A stretch of 64,000 nt of DNA from Polyangium mundeleinium (GTDB taxonomy: Bacteria > Myxococcota_A > Polyangia > Polyangiales > Polyangiaceae), in contig NZ_JAQNDO010000001.1 of assembly GCF_028369105.1 (NCBI RefSeq), positions 7,224,501-7,288,500 on the forward strand. Direction: 5' to 3'. Below the pieces are notes generated by a model. The model saw nothing but the letters and a program-made list of their open reading frames with translations. It searched no databases and was not told the DNA's origin. Each line of letters starts with the position of its first letter. Position 1 is the stretch's first letter. This document shows, one piece after another, positions 1 to 8,429 of the stretch. A program made the translations under genes and the position numbers.

Positions 1-315
1 CGACTGCGGCGGCTCGCAGCGATACTTGATGAGCATGCACTTTTCCCTGTCGCCGAGGTATCTGCGGTGCGGCTCTTTGGCAGGGTCGCACCCGCTGGCC
101 GCAGGGACCTGCGTGCCTGCTGGATTCGTGGGCGCGGTCTGCGGATCCCCGACCGTCGCGGTGGGCTGCGGCGCAGGCGATGGCGGCGCGCTGACAGACG
201 TCGTTGACGCCCCGAGCGCTTGGGGCGTGGCGGGCGCCTGGTCGCTTGCCGCTGGCGCCTGACCGCTGCAAGCGCCGGCCGTCGACACGGCGAAAAACGC
301 GAAGACGGCGTACAT
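1..315 (-). CDS. Putative secreted lipoprotein, 3' end beyond window
   Basis: Reading leftwards from an ATG at 315, an open frame of 105 codons runs off the left edge without a stop. It begins MYAVFAFFAVSTAGAC, a short hydrophobic leader ending in a Cys, although the A-G-A-C lipobox is weak. A long Pro/Ala/Thr-rich low-complexity linker follows, then a region with Cys residues (GCDPAKEP, EKCMLIKYRCEPP) that could form disulfides. It is divergent from the gene at 581, with about 265 bp between them for promoters. The product is not recognised. The function is unknown; only the export signal and the Cys pattern support it as a real gene. Confidence 0.6.
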   Translation of the reverse strand, partial: MYAVFAFFAVSTAGACSGQAPAASDQAPATPQALGASTTSVSAPPSPAPQPTATVGDPQTAPTNPAGTQVPAASGCDPAKEPHRRYLGDREKCMLIKYRCEPPQS

Positions 316-580
316 GGGCGAACGTCGGCAAGGGGAGAGCGAGCTCTTCTTCATTCGAGACCTCAATACGATCCGCGCGCCTCAGGGCGCTCCGCAGGGG
401 TTCAGCGTACAACATCCCGCCCCCCAGGGAGAGCCTCCCAGGGAACGGTCGCCGCGAACCAGTTTCGAGCACGTCGTGCACCTACCACCACGACCTCGAA
501 CCTGGTTCGAAGGCGTGCTGCACGGGGAGAGGTCTCTGCGCGGGAACCGACGCGCTGTACGCGGTGTCGTCCGCCGCGCG

Positions 581-1690
581 ATGGTCCCCTTGCTGCGTTC
601 TCTCTCCCTCTTGTGCTGCACAGCGGTCACATTTTCTGCCTGCGCGCGGCCCGTTGTCACACACACCGCACCGCCCGTGGTCGTGCTGCCGACCGTAACG
701 CCCGAGCTCGACGTCACCGCCGAGCCCCCTGCCCCACAGCCCGCGCAGGCCACGCAGCCCGCACCTCCCCGCGGAACGTACTGGGTGCGGCGGCTCACCC
801 GCGGGATCAACATCGCGTCGGGCGTGGGCCAAGAGCGCGCGTACTCGGGCGAGGTCGCGTGCGTGCCCGCGACGATCGATCGCAAGGCGAACGAGATCAC
901 GTTCACGCTGGGTCCGTTTTCGTTTCCGTTGCACGAGATGGGCGAGCACTGGACGCTGGGGTCGCCCACGCTCACGCACGCGTCGCCCGCGTTCTCGTTT
1001 CGCGGGAACACATCCCAGGAGATCGATCGGCTCGATGAGAGCAGCGACGAGGTGGTGCTCACAACGGTGGGCGCGCTGTTCCGTGAACGCGAAGCGTGCG
1101 CGCACAGCACGCGCTTCCTGCTGCGCTGCGTGGGAGACGCGTGCGAGGAGCTTGCGCCCACCGAGCGGCCGTTTCTGCTCCCCGCGTGCGAGCAGGAGAT
1201 GGCCGAGGCGGAGCGCATGCGCGCGCGGGTGATCAACGTTCCGGACGCGGCGCTCGCGCGCACGCTCACGCGCGCAGACGCGCTGATCGCGCACGGCGGG
1301 ACGCTGTGGGAGTACGTGACCAACGAAGCGCAGTGCCGCACGCTCACGGCGACGCCGCGCAAGGGCAACGGCGTGAAGTTCTCGCAGCGTTACACCATGC
1401 GAGACGGGCGGCGCGTGGAGCGCGAGACCGAGTTCGAGTCGGTGATGCCGTCCGCGCGGCAAGCGGCGCGCTCTACCGACTTCGGCTCGGTGACGTTTCC
1501 CGACGGCAGCCGGAGCTCGGGCTGGAGCGGGAGGACGATTCCGTCTCCGCCCGTGACGCTCTCCTTCGGCGACCAGCTCATGGTCGCCGACCAGCGCGAG
1601 TTCTACCTCACCGCAGCGAGTTGCCGCGTGCGACAAGCCCAAGGCAACGCGCCCGCGCTCCCGGCACCGTTCACCCGCGACGCGCAGTAA
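581..1690 (+). CDS. Hypothetical lipoprotein
   Basis: The frame is open further upstream (from 314), but the ATG at 581 begins a clear lipoprotein signal, MVPLLRSLSLLCCTAVTFSAC, with lipobox F-S-A-C, so this start was chosen (369 aa). A Pro/Thr linker follows to about residue 60, then a soluble domain with several Cys residues (ACVP, ACAHSTRFLLRCVGDAC, PACEQEM, AQCRTL). No family is recognised. It is probably a cell-surface or periplasmic lipoprotein. A hexanucleotide repeat tract lies about 100 bp beyond the stop. Confidence 0.75.
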   Translation: MVPLLRSLSLLCCTAVTFSACARPVVTHTAPPVVVLPTVTPELDVTAEPPAPQPAQATQPAPPRGTYWVRRLTRGINIASGVGQERAYSGEVACVPATIDRKANEITFTLGPFSFPLHEMGEHWTLGSPTLTHASPAFSFRGNTSQEIDRLDESSDEVVLTTVGALFREREACAHSTRFLLRCVGDACEELAPTERPFLLPACEQEMAEAERMRARVINVPDAALARTLTRADALIAHGGTLWEYVTNEAQCRTLTATPRKGNGVKFSQRYTMRDGRRVERETEFESVMPSARQAARSTDFGSVTFPDGSRSSGWSGRTIPSPPVTLSFGDQLMVADQREFYLTAASCRVRQAQGNAPALPAPFTRDAQ

Positions 1691-1782
1691 GCGCGCGTGA
1701 AGGCCGCCCCCCTCCGCCATGGCGCCCGCCACACCTGGCAAGGCCCATGGCCCATCCGGCACTCGACGACATCAGATCCCGG

Positions 1783-1825
1783 TTGCCGCTGCCGCTTCCG
1801 CTTCCGCTTCCGCTTCCGCTTCCGA
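1783..1825. repeat. Hexanucleotide tract (CCGCTT)n
   Basis: About seven tandem or near-tandem copies of CCGCTT/CCGCTG lie 95 bp after the stop at 1690. The rest of the 1691-1970 gap shows no convincing gene. Comparable tracts recur at seven other places in the window, always between genes. Confidence 0.85.
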
Positions 1826-1970
1826 TCCGGAATCTATTTGCTACCTACTACCTAGGCAGCAAACTTAATGATTCCGAACACTTGTGACACACTGAGAGCG
1901 ACTCGCTGCCCGGCCAAATAGGCTGATCGCGCGTTCAGTAGTGGCACAATCCGACCGAGAGGTCTCGACC

Positions 1971-3824
1971 ATGGAAGCCAGGACCGGCATCATCCCGAGC
2001 ATGGGCGGCAAGAGCAGCAAGGGCGGCAAGGGTAGCAAGGCGCGCGGAACGGCGCAGGATCGCGCGCACGTCAGCCCCCCGCGCGAGGTCTCCATCCTCG
2101 AAGCGGCGCCCCATGCGCCCGCGGTCGTGAACGCAGGGCCCACGATCGCGGATCCTTCCTCGGTTCGGCGAGTCCTCACGGTCAACGGTCCTCATGCCGG
2201 GACGTCGCGAGTGCTCGCCTATCGGCGCGTCTCGACCATGGAGCAAATGCGATCGGGCACGTCGCTCGACGCGCAGGACGAGGAGATCCGGCGTTACTGT
2301 CAGTACGCCCGCCTCCCGGATCCGATTGACTTTGAAGAAACGGAATCGGGCGGCGTCGAGTCACAAGAGAAACGGGAGAACATCGCAGCCCTGCTAAAGG
2401 CCGTCCGCCCGGGGGATCTCGTGGTCGTGGCGAAGCTCGATCGGTTCTCTCGCGATATCGTTTTCACGATCTCCGCCGTGCGCGACATCATTAAGCGGGG
2501 GGCGCGCTTTCTGTCTCTCGCCGAACGCTTCGACGCCTCTACCCCCGAGGGGGAGACGCAAATGGCCCTGTGGGCGTCGATCGCACAGATGGAGCGGGCC
2601 CGCATTCGGGAGCGCACGGAAGGCAATCGAAAGCGGCTCCGGGCCCTCGGGAAATTCGTAGAGGGACAGCCCCCGTTCGGCTACGTGCGGGCCAAGGGCG
2701 CGGACGCCCACGATAAGCCGCGCCGATTGGACATCGATCCGATCAAGGCGCCCATCGTCCGCGAAATGTTCGACATGTGCCTTGCAGGCAAGAGCGCGCG
2801 AGACATCGCGCTCCATTGCCAGACGACCTATACAGGGCTCGCGACGTTCCGGACCGTCTGGATCCTGCAATTGCTCAAAAACCGCATGTACGCCGGCCAG
2901 ATCGCGACCACGCCCGTCCGGCCCGACAAAAACCGGCAGTTGACGCAGAAGCCTGCCGAATGGGTCGACGCGCACGAACCGATCGTTTCCCTGCAAATGT
3001 GGCACGCGGCCCAGCACGCGCTAGCGGGACGGCGCTCCTACGGGCGCAAGCCTCGCACGGACACGATCACCTCGGAATGGTTGATCCGAGGGCTCGCCCG
3101 TTGCTCCGTTTGCGGATCGATGATCACGGCCAAGCCTGCAAGCGAGAAGAATAAGCACGCGGGATATTACGTGTGCCGGAAGCGCTACGCGCCCGAATTG
3201 AAAAATGCCACGCGCGAGCGGTGCATGGGGGCTCCCTGGAATCGCCAGGATGAGATCGATCCGAAGATCGAACGGCTCGCGGCGCGGCACTTCAGGGCGC
3301 TAGACGGCCATCTGTCGAAAGCTCCTCCGCCTTCCCCCCACGCGCCGAATTTCAGGACGCAGCGGGCCAAGCTCGTAACGGCGCGGAGCAATCTCGTTTC
3401 CATGGTCTCCTCGGGCCAGTGGGGGATGGACGTCATCCGGGCGGAAGCGGCGCGGATCGAGCGCGAGCTTGCCGCGATCGATGCGGAGGAACGGGCGCTC
3501 TCCGCGGAAGCTTCGGCCGATACGGTCGAGAATCGAAAGGGCGCGCTTTCGTGGTTGCGCTCGTTCGTGGCGCAATGGGGGACCATGGCCGTCCCTGCTC
3601 GGCGCGCGGCGCTCGGCGCGATGCTCGACGGGATCAAGATCGGTCCGGAGGGGATCGCTATCGAATGGAGCGACGCCGCGACGATGGCCGTCCGGTACGC
3701 GGAGGGACGCCTGCCCGATCCCGCGACGCTCGATCAGGCGAGCGACGATCCGCGCCGCCCTGCTCGCCCGATGCTCACCGGAGGCGCGGAGCACGTGCCG
3801 GCGCTTCCGCCCGGGGACGCCTAG
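1971..3824 (+). CDS. Large serine recombinase (resolvase/invertase family)
   Basis: A 617-aa site-specific recombinase. After an unusual ~80-residue basic/Ala-rich N-terminal extension comes the resolvase catalytic domain. It begins LAYRRVSTMEQ, with the nucleophilic Ser at about residue 88, and continues through VVVAKLDRFSRD and MALWASIAQMERARIRERT. A recombinase domain follows (GQPPFGYVR...), then a Cys zinc-ribbon-like segment (ARCSVCGSMI ... YYVCRKRY ... RERCMG) and a C-terminal coiled coil. ATG 1971 was preferred over GTG 1941 because GAGAGGT sits about 10 nt upstream. Such enzymes integrate or excise phages and mobile elements. No prophage structural genes are present, so it may be the remnant integrase of an island that includes the HEPN gene next door. 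Confidence 0.93.
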   Translation: MEARTGIIPSMGGKSSKGGKGSKARGTAQDRAHVSPPREVSILEAAPHAPAVVNAGPTIADPSSVRRVLTVNGPHAGTSRVLAYRRVSTMEQMRSGTSLDAQDEEIRRYCQYARLPDPIDFEETESGGVESQEKRENIAALLKAVRPGDLVVVAKLDRFSRDIVFTISAVRDIIKRGARFLSLAERFDASTPEGETQMALWASIAQMERARIRERTEGNRKRLRALGKFVEGQPPFGYVRAKGADAHDKPRRLDIDPIKAPIVREMFDMCLAGKSARDIALHCQTTYTGLATFRTVWILQLLKNRMYAGQIATTPVRPDKNRQLTQKPAEWVDAHEPIVSLQMWHAAQHALAGRRSYGRKPRTDTITSEWLIRGLARCSVCGSMITAKPASEKNKHAGYYVCRKRYAPELKNATRERCMGAPWNRQDEIDPKIERLAARHFRALDGHLSKAPPPSPHAPNFRTQRAKLVTARSNLVSMVSSGQWGMDVIRAEAARIERELAAIDAEERALSAEASADTVENRKGALSWLRSFVAQWGTMAVPARRAALGAMLDGIKIGPEGIAIEWSDAATMAVRYAEGRLPDPATLDQASDDPRRPARPMLTGGAEHVPALPPGDA

Positions 3825-4051
3825 CAGGCTTCCTCTAGCAGGCGCTCGGCGCGCGCGAGGGCTCGGGGGCCATCTCACGCGCCGGAACGCATGGCGTCCC
3901 CTTCCCGCGCCGTCTTGCCACGCTCGGCGCGGTCGTGCTCGACCGCGCAGACCTCGCGCTACTCGGCGCAGCCTCTCCCCCACGAACGACTTGCAAGGGC
4001 TCGCGCTCGCCCCGCAGCTACGCCTCCTCGGGCTCGACGTCGACCACCTGT

Positions 4052-5173
4052 TCAGTCCAAGTCAGGATGAAGTGGCATCACATGCTTATGCAAAAGGCGA
4101 AGCAGGCAGAACCTAATAATGCGCTCCATCCCGTAGAACGTAGGAGCATTCCCAACGATCTTGTCCAATTCTTTATTACCCGTGATCGGAGATCCCCAGC
4201 GCAACTCATCACGCCCCTCGGGGCGCATCCAATAATCTAGCGGGATACCTTCGTGAACGTACCTGCTTCGGAGATCGTAAGCAGATCTGAGCCGCTTCTC
4301 TATATCGTCGGCGCGGAGCCTAACGTGTTCGATCGGCGTAAGTCCGCTGCATTCGGTCTTGTCAAAAAACTTAGGGCTCAGTAGACCCAAAAGGTTCCGT
4401 ACAAAATGGCGCTTCACCTGGTATAGCCGGCCCTTTATCGCGCGCACATCTGATTCCCCAATTCCAGCTTGATGCAACCGAGCGAATAGCTTCTTTAGCT
4501 GATCGTCGTAGATCTCGTCCTGGGGCAACTCCTGATATTTCGATATAATCTCGCCGGCCATCATTAAATCTACAAAGGCAGCGCCATGGTCATGTTCGTA
4601 TGTGCGCAAAGCCCTGGCATAGAACTTGGCGGCAGTACCGGCGAGCGTGCTCAATCTTGACGATGGCGCGGCGTCAGTAAGCAAGCCAAGAATCCCACCG
4701 CACCGCGACAAATTTAAATCAATTTCGAGATCTGGTCTTGGCAAATCATTGTACGGGTAATGGTCATAATACCCAGTCAGCGACATCGACAGATGCGGTA
4801 TATGATAAAGACCACTGCTTTCAATCATTCCGCAGCTATTGAACTGCTTTCCAAAAAACACGGCCAGAAGATCCACGATTTCGCCAAGCAGAGGCGTATA
4901 ATCCGGTATCGCTGTCCTCCTCCCGCCGGCAAAACTCTCCTCCGCCGGGGCCTTGAATGCCACAATATAGTAGTGCTTGCTCGCCGCGCTCTTTTGGCCG
5001 AATCGAATGTTCATGCCCACATAGTCTGTTGGCCACGCGTGCGCTATCAAGAATTGCTCGTCCTCGTACTGGCCAAGAAATCTTGCAGGAGTACAGATCA
5101 TTCCCTTGTGAATGTCACGGGGGAGCGAAGCAGAGAGCTTTGCAACCACAGGATTCGTCATGATGGGTCTCAT
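4052..5173 (-). CDS. ApeA-like HEPN domain protein (putative defence RNase)
   Basis: A 373-aa protein with two parts. The N-terminal ~200 residues are unrecognised beta-rich sequence. The C-terminal helical region carries YDLRSRYVHEG, an R-x4-H motif (R302, H307) in the context typical of Apea-like HEPN domains. HEPN proteins with this motif are usually metal-independent RNases, and ApeA itself is an RNA-targeting anti-phage factor. The frame stays open to 5683, but upstream codons translate repeat DNA, so the ATG at 5173 was chosen. The gene is visibly AT-richer than its neighbours, which suggests recent transfer, and it is convergent with the serine recombinase. Function is inferred from the motif and context only. 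Confidence 0.72.
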   Translation of the reverse strand: MRPIMTNPVVAKLSASLPRDIHKGMICTPARFLGQYEDEQFLIAHAWPTDYVGMNIRFGQKSAASKHYYIVAFKAPAEESFAGGRRTAIPDYTPLLGEIVDLLAVFFGKQFNSCGMIESSGLYHIPHLSMSLTGYYDHYPYNDLPRPDLEIDLNLSRCGGILGLLTDAAPSSRLSTLAGTAAKFYARALRTYEHDHGAAFVDLMMAGEIISKYQELPQDEIYDDQLKKLFARLHQAGIGESDVRAIKGRLYQVKRHFVRNLLGLLSPKFFDKTECSGLTPIEHVRLRADDIEKRLRSAYDLRSRYVHEGIPLDYWMRPEGRDELRWGSPITGNKELDKIVGNAPTFYGMERIIRFCLLRLLHKHVMPLHPDLD

Positions 5174-5224
5174 GGCGAAGATACATGTTGCGCATTCGTG
5201 CAGCAAGGGGAATTCATTCGCACC

Positions 5225-5565
5225 GCAGCTGCGCCTCCTCGGCAGCGTCGCGCGCGGTCGTGCTCGACGGCGCAGCCCTCGCGCCGCTCGGCGCACGCAA
5301 GCCCCCGCGGGCGCTTCTGGCTTGTAGCCGTGGGGCTTGGGCCACAAGCGTCTTGTGAGCACAAGACCACAAGCCCCTCGTGAGCCACGCGGAGCGCTTC
5401 CCCTTGACGCGCGCCCCCTCGCTCCGCTCGGCGCAGCCCTCGCGGCGTTCGGCGCGGTCGTGCTCGACGGCCCAGCCCTCGACGCTGGCATGGTCCACAG
5501 GGCGCTCAGCGTGGTCGTCCTTGTCGGCGCAGCTTTCGCGACGCTTGGCGCGGCCCTCGGGCAGA
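5225..5565. repeat. GC-rich ~39-bp repeat block with inverted repeats
   Basis: This gap between the HEPN and OB-fold genes has no credible gene. It contains copies of the CGGTCGTGCTCGACGGCG unit near 5255, 5455 and 5510 (the last diverged). It also holds an inverted-repeat segment around 5317-5380 built from CCACAAGCC/GGCTTGTGG-type halves. About 140 bp of it (from roughly 5281) recurs with small changes at about 6730-6920. Confidence 0.8.
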
Positions 5566-5579
5566 GACGAAGGGAATCT

Positions 5580-6347
5580 CTACAGGGCGTCGAGGGCCTT
5601 TTGGGCTTGGTCCACCAATGACTGCGGTACAGGACCCTTTTCCGAGCCCAAAATCGCCATACACATGGACTGTGATGACGCAATAAGGGACGCCGTATTA
5701 TCTTTGGGCTTAACCCCGTCGCTCGTTGTGGTCTTGTCGAACATTTCCTTGGTCGGGAAGCAAATCACTCCCACTTTGCTCTTGTCGGGCATTTGGAATG
5801 TTGGCACCGAAGCGCCCGCCTTACATTCCCCGGAGCCGCCCAGGGCCACCCGCATACGGTCGCAAATCTTCATGTCCGGGTTGATAACGCAGTCCTTGAC
5901 AAGGACGTTCATCAAAAGTCCGTCAACGTGCCCGGCTACCGTAACCTCCTCCCCCTTATTCAATGCGGCAGCGGCCTTTGCTTCGCTGTCCTTCACGAAG
6001 CACTGAACCTCGGGAATCTCCAGCATCGCGCCCGTTCCGACGGTGACGTAGATGCTGTCGGTAATGTCCTTCTTCACGTCCCCGACCTTGCCCCGGATCT
6101 GGACGATCTTGTCCTTGAATTTCCCATCAGCACGCACCTCGTTATTCTTGTACTCATCGAGGATGTCTTTGGCCGAGACCATTACCGATGGACGTTCCTT
6201 GAAGTCCCGAGCAGCCGCCGTTGGGGCTGTCGCGGCCGATGTGGAGTTGGTTGCCGCGCCACTCTCCGACGAAGGCGACGACTTGTTCCCGAGGTTGCAG
6301 CACGCGGCAAGGGAGAGGGTGAGCATCAGGAGCGAGGTCTGTCTCAT
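5580..6347 (-). CDS. OB-fold (tRNA_anti-like) lipoprotein
   Basis: A 255-aa predicted lipoprotein. MRQTSLLMLTLSLAAC is a good signal with lipobox L-A-A-C, and a Ser/Ala/Thr linker follows. The central block (DILDEYKNNEVRADGKFKDK ... VQIRGKV ... GEEVTVAGHVDG ... VLVKDCVI) matches the pattern of the tRNA_anti-like OB-fold domain found in bacterial lipoproteins. The C-terminal part is unrecognised but has conserved-looking Cys residues. The frame extends upstream to 6443, but the lipoprotein signal fixes the start at 6347. It is isolated between two repeat blocks. The role is unknown, probably envelope-associated. Confidence 0.78.
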   Translation of the reverse strand: MRQTSLLMLTLSLAACCNLGNKSSPSSESGAATNSTSAATAPTAAARDFKERPSVMVSAKDILDEYKNNEVRADGKFKDKIVQIRGKVGDVKKDITDSIYVTVGTGAMLEIPEVQCFVKDSEAKAAAALNKGEEVTVAGHVDGLLMNVLVKDCVINPDMKICDRMRVALGGSGECKAGASVPTFQMPDKSKVGVICFPTKEMFDKTTTSDGVKPKDNTASLIASSQSMCMAILGSEKGPVPQSLVDQAQKALDAL

Positions 6348-6506
6348 GGTGGCTAGCATACGGGACGAATGTAAGGCGCGTCCACCTTCCGGCTGGACGG
6401 CTGCTTCGCGACGTAGGGTCCCCCGCTCGGCGCGCGCGCCCATCGGCCGACTCGCAGCTAGGACGGTGCCCCGGCTCGCATGCGAGTCGCGCTGCCATCT
6501 TTGGCC

Positions 6507-6531
6507 TCACGCGTGACAGCCTCACGCGTGA
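6507..6531. repeat. Duplicated palindrome TCACGCGTGA
   Basis: Two copies of the perfect 10-bp palindrome TCACGCGTGA lie 15 bp apart (6507-6516 and 6522-6531) within direct copies of CCTCACGCGTGA. They sit upstream of the OB-fold lipoprotein gene, at the edge of the repeat zone. They could be a protein-binding site or another array palindrome. Confidence 0.55.
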
Positions 6532-6699
6532 GAGCGTCGAACATCTGCGCGCGTGAGGGGCCGCCGGGGATGCTTGGACTAGGTGGTCCGCTTGGCGCGC
6601 ACTGTGTCCCGCTCCGTCAGTGTGTCGTGGCACAGTGGACCGTTCAGCACACCCAGCACACCGCGGCGCGCCGAGACTTACCGTAAGCGGCGCTCGGCG

Positions 6700-8050
6700 C
6701 GGTCGTGCTCGACGGCGCAGCCCTCGCGCGCCGCTCGGCGCACGCAAGCTCCCCGCGGTCGCTTCTGGCTTGTAACCGTGAGGCTTGGGCCACAAGCCTC
6801 TTGTGGCCACAAGCCTCTTGTGGCCACAAGCCCACAAGCCCCTCGTGAGCCACGCGGAACGCTTCCCCTTGACGGGCGCCCCCTCGCGCCGCTCGGGGCA
6901 GCCCTCGGGGCGCTCGGCGCGGTCGTGCTCGACGGCGCACTAATTACATGCCCCTTGACGGCGCAGCCCTCGGGGCGCTCGGCGCGGTCGTGTTCGACGG
7001 CGTAGCCCTCGGGGCGCTTGTCAAGGGGGACGTGCGTGGAGGGCTCGCGTTTCTTGTCACGTTGTCTCGGGGGGGCTTGTCTCGCGAGACACACGGACCC
7101 GAGACATGCGTGACAACACAAAGGGGCAGCCCTCGCGGCGGTAGGTGCGGTCGTGCTCGACGGCGCGGCCCTGGGATGCTCGGCGCGGTCGTGCTCGATG
7201 GCGCAGCCCTCGCGCGCTCTCGCGCTCGGCGCGATCGTGCTCGGCGGCGCAGCCCCCGCGGCGCTTTCGACGCTCGGCGCGGTCGTGCTCGATGGCGCAG
7301 CTCTCGCGCGCTCTCGCGCTCGGCGCGATCGTGCTCGACGGCGCAGCCCCCGCGGCGCTCTCGATGCTAGGCGCGATCATGCTCGACGGCGCAGCCCTCG
7401 CAGCCCTCGCGGCGCTCGGCGCGGTCATGCTCGACGGCGCGGCCCTCGCGCGCTCTCGCGCTCGGCGCGGTCGTGCTCGACGGCGCAGCCCTCGCGGCGC
7501 TCGGCGCGATCATGCTCGACGGCGCGGCCCTCACGGCGCTCTCGACGCTCGGCGCGGTCGTGCTCGACGGCGCGGCCCTCGCGGCGCTCTCGACGCTCGG
7601 CGCAGCCCTCACGGCGATCGGTGCGTCGTGCTCGACGGCGCAGCCCTCGCGGCGCTCGGCGCGACGCTGGGAAGCTCGGCGCGGTCGTGCTCGACGACGC
7701 AGCCTTCGCGGCGCTCTCGACGCTCGGCGCAGCCCTCACGGCGAGCGGTGCGTCGTGCTCGACGGCGCAGCCCTCGCGGCGATCGGCGCGACGCTGGGAA
7801 GCTCGGCGCGGTCGTGCTAGACGACGCAGCCTTCGCGGCGCTCTCGACGCTCGGCGCGCAGCCCTCACGGCGATCGGTGCGTCGTGCTCGACGGCGCAGC
7901 CCTCGCGGCGCTCGGCGCGACGCTGGGAAGCTCGGCGCGGTCGTGCTCGACGGCGCGGTCCTCGTGACGCTCTCGACGCTCGGCGCAGCCCTCGCGGCGA
8001 TCGGTGCGTCGTGCTCGACGGCGCAGCCCTCGCGGCGCTCGGCGCAGCGC
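6700..8050. repeat. Main array of ~39-bp GC-rich units with higher-order structure
   Basis: About twenty copies of a unit centred on GGTCGTGCTCGACGGCGCAG lie in one orientation. Unit length is mostly 39-48 bp. Variants carry an extra CTCTCGACG block or end in CGCGCTCTCGCG. From 7622 a compound unit of two variants repeats every 127-129 bp (starts near 7622, 7749, 7878, 8006). The first part (6700-6925) is a diverged copy of the 5.3-kb block and contains overlapping copies of an inverted repeat at 6788-6825 (GGCCACAAG/CTTGTGGCC). Long open frames here are by-products of GC content. The 127-129-bp period is not a stable multiple of three. Confidence 0.88.
7054..7116. repeat. Nested inverted repeat (cruciform) inside the array
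   Basis: Three layers pair in order. The outer stem is TTGTCACG (7054-7061) with CGTGACAA (7109-7116). The middle stem is GTCTCGG with CCGAGAC. The inner perfect palindrome is TGTCTCGCGAGACA. It interrupts the 39-bp array between two units. Confidence 0.8.
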
Positions 8051-8073
8051 ATTTTACCTATCTTACGTAGCGC

Positions 8074-8093
8074 GGTAATCCACGTGGATTACC
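8074..8093. repeat. Perfect 20-bp palindrome at the array end
   Basis: GGTAATCCAC followed by its exact reverse complement GTGGATTACC, just after the last array unit and a short AT-rich stretch. It has the size and symmetry of an operator or recombination core, but no partner is identified. Confidence 0.7.
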
Positions 8094-8333
8094 TGCACGC
8101 TCTGCCTCACGATTGGCGAACGATTCCGCTCGTTTGATCGCGTTCGGGGCGCAGACACAACGGCAGGCGCTAGGATTTCGGTCCCGCACGTCGATCCTTC
8201 GGTTAAACCGAGCGTTCCGACGTGCTCGACGGCGCAGCGCTCCGCAAAGCTCGGCGCGGTCGTCCGCGCGTACAGATCGCAGGGCGCTTGTCAACGGGAG
8301 GGCGGCAGTCAAGGCGCGGAAGGTGGGCGCTTA

Positions 8334-8398
8334 CGTGTGTTGTGTGATCCGTGGTCCGTGTGATCCGATCACACGACTACACGATCACACAACACACG
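8334..8398. repeat. 65-bp nested palindrome
   Basis: The outer arms CGTGTGTTGTGTGATC (from 8334) and GATCACACAACACACG (to 8398) pair perfectly over 16 bp. After a 7-bp mismatched bulge an inner CGTGTGATC/GATCACACG pair closes the structure. The architecture is the same as that of the 7054-7116 element, though the sequence differs. Confidence 0.85.
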
Positions 8399-8429
8399 CG
8401 GCGCGACGCTCGGCGCGTCGGATCGCCCC

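Noticed and set aside
314..580. Longer form of the lipoprotein at 581-1690
   Set aside because: The upstream residues are basic and low-complexity; the lipoprotein signal starts at 581.
7145..8137. Open frames of 300-330 codons through the repeat array, with 13-residue repeats such as GAVVLDGAALAAL
   Set aside because: Open in several frames at once because units are multiples of three and stops are rare at this GC. The 127-129-bp period breaks any constant reading, and there is no ribosome site or signal.
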